A program made the position numbers and the translations under genes. A stretch of 64,000 nt of DNA. Source: Mytilus galloprovincialis (taxonomy: Eukaryota > Mollusca > Bivalvia > Mytilida > Mytilidae). Shown here in pieces: positions 56,775 through 64,000 of this stretch. Under the pieces are notes generated by a model. That model was not told the origin of the DNA, made no database searches, and was given only the letters and a program-made list of their open reading frames with translations. The stretch is taken from assembly GCF_965363235.1 (NCBI RefSeq), contig NC_134842.1:5979112-6043111 (forward strand), read 5' to 3'. Each line of letters begins with the position of its first letter. Within the stretch, counting starts at the first letter, position 1.

Positions 56775-56891
56775 ATCACAGTAGCATGGATTCGAATCCC
56801 GGCGAGGTAAGAACCAAAAATTTGCGAAAGCAAATTTACAGATCTAACATTGTTGTGTTGATGTTTAGACGAGTTGTATATATATATATAT
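56775..56891 (+). mobile_element. tRNA-derived SINE, 5'-truncated copy
   Basis: Starts within the tRNA head at 'cacagtagcatggattcgaatccc' (box B) and shares the body and (TA)n tail with 31,013-31,190. Confidence 0.7.
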
Positions 56892-56972
56892 CAAACTTCT
56901 GAATAATAGTCAACGATTTTTCCCACGTAAGAGCTGGATCGTTACAAGTAACGATACATGTACACAATAAAA

Positions 56973-59900
56973 TGAATTATATAAACGCCTAAAAAGTGTA
57001 CATAACAACACCAATGATATAAAAAGGAACTATATATGTAATTATTTATAAATATTTCGGATAACAGATATCCTTCGTCAGTCAGATTCTGATGTTAAAT
57101 GAACTTTTACTACATCTTGAAATTTATACAATAAAAAAGGCAAACTGAACATCAGTTAAGACGCTTGCACCATTCTAAAAATTTGTTGAATATGACATAG
57201 GTTATATGACTAATTACATCAGAGAGTTCAAATATATGCTTTAAATAAAAATAATAATGTGCGATGTGAACTAGCACAATTTTAAAGCTTTAACGGTGTC
57301 GATATTACGATGTTACAAGAAAGATTGCGACAAAAAGAATTCCAAATAAACAGCACTGAACGGTATAAATTTCTAAATATTTCAGATTTGACAACTGTAG
57401 TGTAGTTACATTAGAGTCTGCGATGTTTAAAACAAACGGCCGTTAAAATATAATAACAAATTTTGATTAAAGTAAAATAGTTGGACGTTGCTTGGTACTT
57501 ATACATCCCTCAAAAAATTAAGCAATTTAAATTGTTATATACAACAGATGTATTTTAGAGATGAGTAAGGTAAAGAAATAGAAACGGAGACTGTAATAAT
57601 AAGTAATATAACCCAGATGTGAAGCACTGCATGGTGTCGAACTACATCTTTTGATTTATCCCATTTGGTGCCAAAGTTAATTTTCTTATCCAAAATCCGA
57701 CGTAACATATCTGTCCACTGCTACTTCCCAAACATTCAACAATTTATCTTCTGAAGAAAACGAAGCTGTGCGGTTACTTAAAAACAGAGACGACATTATA
57801 ATTAAACCAGCAGATAAAGGTAGCGCTGTTGTCGTCATGGACAGATGTGACAACATTCAAGAGGCGAACATCAACTCTCTGATGAGAGATTCTATAAGAA
57901 ATTAGACTCTGACCCCACCCCTCAATTTAACAAAGAGATCACCACAAACCTGAAAAACATGTGTGAACAGGGATATATTGATGAAACCACATTTAAATAT
58001 CTAAAACCGGAAAAATCAAAGCCGGGGCGTTTCTATCTTCTGCCCAAAATACATAAAGTCAATAATCCAGGTAGACCAATTGTTTCCGCCAATGACCACC
58101 CTACAGAGAAAATATCAGAATTTATTGACTTTCATCTCCGACCACACGTGGAAAATTTACCATCATATATACAAGACACAACACATTATCTTAAAAAATG
58201 GAATCTTTGAACCCTCTCCTACCTGAAACGATCCTTGTCTCGCTTGATGTTACCTCCCTCTATACTAATATCCCCAATGACGATGGTATTGAAGCCTGTA
58301 GGGAAGTCTGGAACTCTCGTAACACCTTACATCCACCAACGGAATGTCTCATCCAGCTTCTAACTTTGGTATTAAAATGCAATAACTTCACATTCAATGG
58401 TGAACACTTTCTCCAAGTTAATGGAACAGCAATGGGAACAAAGATGGCCCCGTCGTATGCCAATATTTTTATGGGGAAATTAGAACAGAGAATTCTCAAT
58501 TCTTTTCTTTATCAACCCCTCTCTTGGTTCCGATTTATTGACGATATTGACATGAAGTGGGATAATACTGAACAAGAACTAGATTTGTTTATTCAACATG
58601 CTAACGATGACCATCCCTCAATAAAATTCACATATGAAATCTCTGACTCTAAGATCACATTTCTTGACACTACAACGCAAGTGAGGGATGGAAACATATT
58701 TACAGATCTGTATTGCAAGCCCACAGACAAACATCAATATCTGTCTCCTTCAAGTTGTCACCCTAAACATTGCACCAAGAGCATTCCCTACAGCCAGGCC
58801 ATACGAATAAAAAGGATTTGCTCCACCAACGATGTTGCCAAAAAAAACGACTACAAGAACTTCGCGGTCACCTAAATCATCGAGACTACAAAAGGAAAGA
58901 CATTGATAAAGGTTTTTCTCGTGCTAGCAACATCAGCCGAGATGAACTTTTACAATATAAAGTCAAAAAGGTCAACAGGAGGGTGCCTTTTGTGTTGACG
59001 TACCATCCAAAATTTGACAACTTGTCTCACCTTATCCGCAAAAGTAGGAAAGATATCGAAAAACATCCTAAACTGTCCAAGATCTTTTCCGAGCCACCTG
59101 TACTGGCTTTTACGCAGGCCCAAAAGCCTTATAGACTTGCTGGTGAGAGCTGAGTTATCCTCTCAAGCAGGCTCTTCGTCAGTGGGCTCTTGTAAGGGTT
59201 GTGGAAACAAACGATGTCTGACTTGCAAACAAATACTAGATAACCAGACTTTTAACAGTCACTCCACTGGTACAGAATACACCATATTTTGCAATGTTAA
59301 TTGCAAGACTACAAATGTTGTGTATCTCCTACAGTGTAAATGTGGTAAACAGTATGTAGGCGATTCAGAACAGCCGTTTCACAAACGAATGAACGGTCAT
59401 CGTAGCGACTACCAATGCAAGCCAGACCTCCCTCTTAGTCGACATTTGAGATCCCCTGGCCACACTAAGGCAGCTCTCAATCGACTGACCATTACTATCA
59501 TTGACCACAACTCTGCTTGGTCTAGGGAGGATAGACTTACTCGGGAAAGATTTTGGATAAGAAAATTAACAACTTTGGCACCAAATGGGATAAATGAAAA
59601 GATGTAGTTCGACACCATGCAGTGCTTCACATCTGGGTTATATTACTAATTATTACAGTCTCCGTTTCTATTTCTTTACCTTACTCATCTCTAAAATAAA
59701 TCTGTTGAATATAACAATTTAAATTACTTAATTTTTTTAGGGATGTATGAGTACCAAGCCACGTCCAACTAATTTACTTAAATCAAATTTTTTTATTATA
59801 TTTTAACGGCCGTTTGTTTTAAACATCGCAGACTCTAATGTAACTACACTACAGTTGTCAAATCTGAAATATTTAGAAATTTAGACCGTTCAGTCCTGTT

Positions 59901-60235
59901 TATTTGGAATTCTTATTTTCGCAATCTTTCTTGTAACATCGTAATATCGACACCGTTAAAGCTTTAAAATTGTGCTAGTTCACATCGCACATTATTTTTA
60001 GAATGGTGCAAGCGTCTTAACTGATGTTCGGTTTGCCTTTTTTATTGTATAAATTTCAAGATTTAGTAAAAGTTTAATCTAAGAAGACTTATAGATGATT
60101 CATTTAACATCAGAATCTGACTGACGAAGGATATCTGTTATCCGAAATATTTATAAATAGTTACATTTATAGTTCCTTTTTATATCATTGGTGTTGTTAT
60201 GTACACTTTTTAGGCGTTTATAAACGAGTCTAAAT
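56973..60235 (+). mobile_element. Penelope-like retroelement flanked by long inverted arms
   Basis: Left arm 56,973 to about 57,697 and right arm about 59,549 to 60,235 are reverse complements over roughly 690-725 bp, with small indels. The RT/GIY-YIG coding region lies between. The right arm is the element's own 3' end; the left arm therefore equals the 3' end of a second, 5'-truncated copy in the opposite orientation, including the last codons of GIY-YIG. Head-joined truncated partial copies are known for Penelope elements. Confidence 0.75.
57722..59607 (+). pseudogene. PLE reverse transcriptase-GIY-YIG endonuclease, frameshifted
   Basis: In order: 'IIIKPADKGSAVVVMDR' (RT fingers), '[11 protein letters not shown]', '[12 protein letters not shown]', '[18 protein letters not shown]', catalytic FIDDIDMKW, 'ITFLDT', a Cys-rich linker (CKGCGNKRCLTC), and GIY-YIG endonuclease ('VVYLLQCKCGKQYVGDSE' ... 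'KRMNGHRSD' ... 'HLRSPGHT'). The reading frame breaks about four times (near 57,880, 58,205, 58,850 and 59,110), so it is inactive. The 5' end of the gene is missing at the junction with the left arm. Confidence 0.85.
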
Positions 60236-61333
60236 TGAAAACTACGTTCAAACCTATGATTGTATTGGATAAAAACCGCAATTTTTATACGTATGTGCAT
60301 GTAAAACAAATTTCGTTGTAGAAGGGTCTAAATGCAGAACAAACAAGATTTTCCAAAAGACCAAAAAAGTGAAAAAGTATATTTAAACTATTTAAACAAA
60401 ACGCATTTGCCTAACAGGTCGAACAACTGATGTTCTTTAACCCTGCTGACTGCCATTGGCGATTGCAAAATAAAATTGATCACAAGATGTAACAAAATGG
60501 ATTTTAATATAAATTCAATACTAAACAGAAAACAATTAACTTGTGGCCACGATGTTATGCCACAAACATAAGGTGTTAATATTTTTTTGTACACCAGATC
60601 CGGATTTCGACAATAAATGTCTCTGCAGTGATGTTAGGGATCGACACGGTATTAGGAAGGCCATATAAAATGTACCCTCATTTTTAGACTATATATATAT
60701 ATAAATATATTGGTGTTTTTTTATCTACATTCGTTACACATGTTTATTAAGAAATTGACATGAGGTTACGAAAGCTCTTACAATGTATATGGTGGCTAAC
60801 GTTACAATGGTCACACACGATTTTTCCTCATTGAATTCGTATTTACTGTGATTGTTTTAGATTCAATAACAGATGTATCCAAGTATACAAATGATATAAA
60901 AAATGTCAGTTTGCTTCTTTGAAGGGGCACTACCTGTCAAATGCATGTTCACCGATTATACTCAAATTCTCATATTTGATTTAGAACAATATAAAACATT
61001 CCTTCAAATTATTTAAATTTTATATATCTCGTAGCTAGTGACCCTTTTAGGTGTACATTTCAAGTGAAAAACTATATCAATTCTTTCCAGAAACTTTGAC
61101 ACAGTAAAGGTGAAGAATCGAATCTGAATCATTCTAGTCTTAACACTTTTTTGTACGTAACTATTTGAATCAACACAAACTTGTATATATTTTATATATG
61201 TGTGTAAGAAAGTTGAAAAAAGTTTTTTTTAGAAAGATAATATAATGATAAAAGAGGAATCTTTAAATAAAAATAACAGCAAACCAGCTACAATTGTTGG
61301 AGAATATTTTTGTTGGAGAATAAAATCACTTAC
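60236..61333. other. no gene or clear element seen
   Basis: AT-rich spacer between the Penelope-like element and the LRR relics. The conserved LRR-intron block ('aacagcaaaccagctaca') begins near 61,276. Confidence 0.4.
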
Positions 61334-61401
61334 AAGGTGCGAAGTCCCGTCGAAACTTGAACGATTTCCCAAGTAAGCGCAGTTATGTCAATAATGGGTT
61401 T
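61334..61401 (-). pseudogene. broken LRR exon, 68 nt
   Basis: It has the GTAAGT donor and the adjacent conserved intronic block of the 1-13 kb exons, and a CAG acceptor-like end, but is 68 nt, not 72. It keeps the phase-2 donor end (...LRTL) but lost the usual LDxxxF core. It would shift the frame if spliced with intact exons. Confidence 0.55.
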
Positions 61402-61506
61402 CTGATAAATAACATAAAGTAAATCATTTTGGCACGTCTGCCTCAACAATCATATACTATAATTTGTAGTAAAAGCACGTATAAAAAAGTAACTCAAGTT
61501 ACTTAC

Positions 61507-61580
61507 AAGTCTGTTAGAGCCGTCATATTTTGAAATATATTCGAATCTAGTGCCATGGCGGTCGAGTTACATCAAACTTT
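61507..61580 (-). pseudogene. broken LRR exon with damaged acceptor
   Basis: The core MALDSNIFQNMTALTDL and GTAAGT donor are clear, closest to exons A and X. The acceptor AG falls 2 nt too early, making a 74-nt exon with an in-frame TGA near its start. The donor side retains 'acttacaagt'. Confidence 0.6.
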
Positions 61581-62084
61581 CTGGTCAGGCCGGGTATATT
61601 GAAATCACAGAGAATTCAAGAGCAAAATAATCCAATAATCTGTAGTCTTGTTGTCAAAGAAATACACAAGTAAATTCACTAATCTATTTATTAAAATTCC
61701 ATTCCAGGACACTATTTACATTATATATACAGTTTACAAAATGTATAGTTCATATATTCATTGGCACATTACTTTCACACATCACAAATGGATTTCATTA
61801 CAATTCCGCATCAAAATCGGCAACAGTGTCCAATACTGTGCACCCCAAAGAAAAACGCCACAGGCATAGTGTTCTAAACCACGCAACAGTCTGAGCGGAC
61901 AAAATATCAAAAATGCATACAGTTGAATAGTAATGACACAACTTTCTAAGAATCTATAAATTCTCCCAAAATCGGCTAAAACTGACCACAATAATAAAAT
62001 CTTTTTAACGTTTCATAATGTATAGTTCCTTTCTCAACTTCAATTTCATAAACACTAAAACTTCTAAGGGCTCTTATATACATA

Positions 62085-62230
62085 TGATCTCCAAATATTC
62101 TCCAAATATTCTCCAAATATTCTCCAACTGACCTAAATATTCTCCAAATATTCTCCAACTGACCTAAATTATCTCCAAATATTCTCCAACTGACCTAAAT
62201 AATCTCCAAATATTCTCCAAATATTCTCCA
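62085..62230 (+). repeat. ATTCTCCAAAT minisatellite
   Basis: About 13 units of ATTCTCCAAAT (11 bp), with 'aactgacctaa' every two or three units as a higher-order pattern. The minus-strand frame over it is chance. Confidence 0.75.
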
Positions 62231-62579
62231 ACTCTTTGTTTACAAAAATAAAACATATAAATCAAATAAAAGTATTACTACGTGACCTTGGAGAACATGC
62301 TATGTTAATCTCTTATAGCAGGATAGCCATTTGACTTAATGACTTTAACAGACGATAATCAAAACGTTAATATGACAAAATTAATTACAGTGGACATAAA
62401 ATAACACTTGTACATTCCTTCCCCTCTAAATGATGACTGACCTCAGTCATCGAACTCTTAGACTACTTCTATAATGTCTATAGTAACAAAATAAAACCTA
62501 AGTAATAAAACAAATTAATTGTTCAAATAAAATCCAGCATAAACACCATTATAAATTGTCTGCACTTGTAAATCTTTTG

Positions 62580-63113
62580 TTTTAATTTTTTGAATGTTCA
62601 TTGACTTCACTAACGGTATTAGTTGCGAAGGCGGAAAAGTCTATTTCCTCTGGATTCAATCTGTTTGAATATTGGATACGGCTTCCACGTACTGTTTCTT
62701 TTACCCCATTGAAATAAGAAAAGTCTCTTTGTGTTAATCGATGATAATAGATATGTTTCTTCTGTAACAACATGAGAAGAACTATTCATATCACCAAATG
62801 TCAAAGTATCTGATATAGAAATAATGTCATCACCAGTTTTGTCTTCTTTGTCTTCAGATTTATTGGCACTGTCCTCAACAAGCTGGAAGTCATTTGAGAT
62901 ATCACAAAACGTTTTGTCCAAATTGTCTAAATGTTCCTTTTCATCTATTAAAATTTCATTGTCCGAGACATCACTATATAGAATTAGAGAAAATGTTGTA
63001 TAAGGGTCTTCTGGCAGTGGTTCCTCATCAGAAAGCTCATCAATTTCCTCAAATGTACCAATGTTGGTATCCTTGAATAGTTTAATAACTGGTTTTGAAG
63101 TTTGATACAACAC
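62580..63113 (-). pseudogene. retrotransposon polyprotein fragment downstream of protease
   Basis: The frame starts 'VLYQTSKPVIKLFKDTNIGT' then 'FEEIDEL', a segment that follows the protease in Ty3/Gypsy-type polyproteins (KPV..L.K.T.IG..E.I). An acidic stretch follows. Stops separate it from the protease, and no RT follows; it ends near 62,582 at ordinary DNA. Confidence 0.5.
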
Positions 63114-63174
63114 TTAAAACACAACATCTTTGTCACAAACCAAACTTTTGCCGGTAAAACTCTCTATTTAGCAG

Positions 63175-63639
63175 TTAATTGACACTTGGTTCAACAATTG
63201 CAATCATTCCATTTACATCTATTTTTCGAATTAAATTCATCCTGAACAAAGCACTTGATGGGACACTATTTTGATCACCACTTCCTGTAAACTTTACATA
63301 CATATTATTCCAGTAAGCTGCTTCATCTATCATATCAATAACTATTCCATTTCGTTTCATAATATCAGTCCCAATGATAGCATCATACAGTAAATTATCG
63401 ACAACATACATATTGTGCACGGACACTTCAGAATTAACACTAATTTCACATCCAATAATTCCAGTAATATTAAGAGGCTGGCCGGTTGCTGAAACAATGT
63501 GTTTATAATTTGGTTTAATATTTAAAAGTTCAATATCTGGCACCATGTTTTTGTTAACTAAAGAAACAACTGCTCCGGTGTCAATTAATAAGGTTGCATC
63601 TCGCATGAAAACTTTTCTTTTTATCTTAATTCCTTGCAT
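63175..63639 (-). pseudogene. Ty3/Gypsy-like aspartic protease
   Basis: 154 codons with LLIDTGAVVSLV (the DTG/A active-site motif), 'VSATGQPLNITGIIGCEISV', then 'YDAIIGTDIMKRNGIVID' (the ILG-type second motif) and a tail ending in a stop. The frame is intact for the protease alone, but flanking gag and post-protease segments are broken. I infer an old endogenous retroelement. Confidence 0.7.
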
Positions 63640-63756
63640 TAAAATCTAAATTATCTACACAATCACTATGGAAATGTTGAACGTCAGTCCTATTCGAAAA
63701 CGAGGGATTTTTATTTACACAAGTGGCCGCCTTCCCCTCTATGAAGGAAGCCGGTC

Positions 63757-63947
63757 TTAGTTTAAACCAGTTTGTCCACCTCCCCTTTGCTGTTGTTGTA
63801 TCCCTTGTTTAGCAGGGCAGTACCGCGCAATATGGCCTATCTTATGACAGTAATGACATATCGGCTTTCCATCTTCTGACCTTAAACCACTTCCTCTAGG
63901 ATTTCCTTGTGCGAACTGGGTTGTACTACCCTGTCCTGGATATGATT
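63757..63947 (-). pseudogene. gag C-terminus with CCHC zinc knuckle
   Basis: The minus strand reads 'GKPICHYCHKIGHIARYCPA', a CX2CX4HX4C knuckle, then 'QGIQQQQRGGGQTGLN' and stop (63,757-63,759). An in-frame TAA near 63,946 interrupts the upstream part. It lies about 120 bp before the protease frame, the usual gag-protease order. Confidence 0.7.
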
Positions 63948-64000
63948 AAACACTTACACTATTCATTTTTCTCTACAGCATATCTAATTTTTTTGTTACA

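Overview
The window is AT-rich, repeat-dense, intron-containing eukaryotic DNA. Dispersed repeats that I recognise from mussel genomes suggest a marine bivalve of the mussel family (Mytilidae). Examples are the 'tggtatgattgccaatgag ... ccaccgtacggcctt' family and the PLE, tRNA-SINE and hammerhead-bearing repeats. This is recognition from memory; no database search was run. No bacterial-type genes are present.

Left region (1-14.9 kb, minus strand): part of a leucine-rich-repeat (LRR) receptor-like gene. Nine exons of exactly 72 nt each encode one 24-residue LRR. All have AG/GT borders and phase-2 introns, and every exon-exon junction rebuilds a leucine codon. Four consecutive exons look like a second copy of another four, so a multi-exon block has been duplicated. 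The introns are full of decayed mobile elements: a Tc1 fragment, a TIR element with palindromic subterminal units, two hammerhead-ribozyme-bearing repeats and a dead Penelope-like RT. Two broken LRR exons of the same kind lie at 61.3-61.6 kb.

Central region (14,953-42,903): the most striking feature. A near-perfect 26-bp inverted pair (25/26), beginning CAGT and flanked by TA on both sides, brackets 27,951 bp. Outside each end lies an (ACACCAT)n minisatellite in the same orientation, and removing the interval plus one TA rejoins the array in register. GATCAGTC-type subterminal repeats lie just inside both ends. The interior holds two apparently intact, convergent, spliced genes: a three-exon Tc1/mariner-like transposase of 352 aa (catalytic spacing DD36E by my count) near the left end, and a six-exon BEN-domain protein of 695 aa on the minus strand. 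I infer a giant two-gene cut-and-paste transposon carrying many nested MITEs, SINEs and LINE pieces in its introns. The main alternative is two unrelated ends bracketing host DNA.

Right region (43-64 kb): mostly repeats. These include palindromic MITEs, a LINE tail whose coding end has been amplified into a ~62-bp minisatellite, another LINE 3' end, a third ACACCAT minisatellite, a frameshifted Penelope-like element flanked by long inverted copies of its own 3' end, the two broken LRR exons, and a decayed Ty3/Gypsy-like gag-protease fragment running off the right edge.
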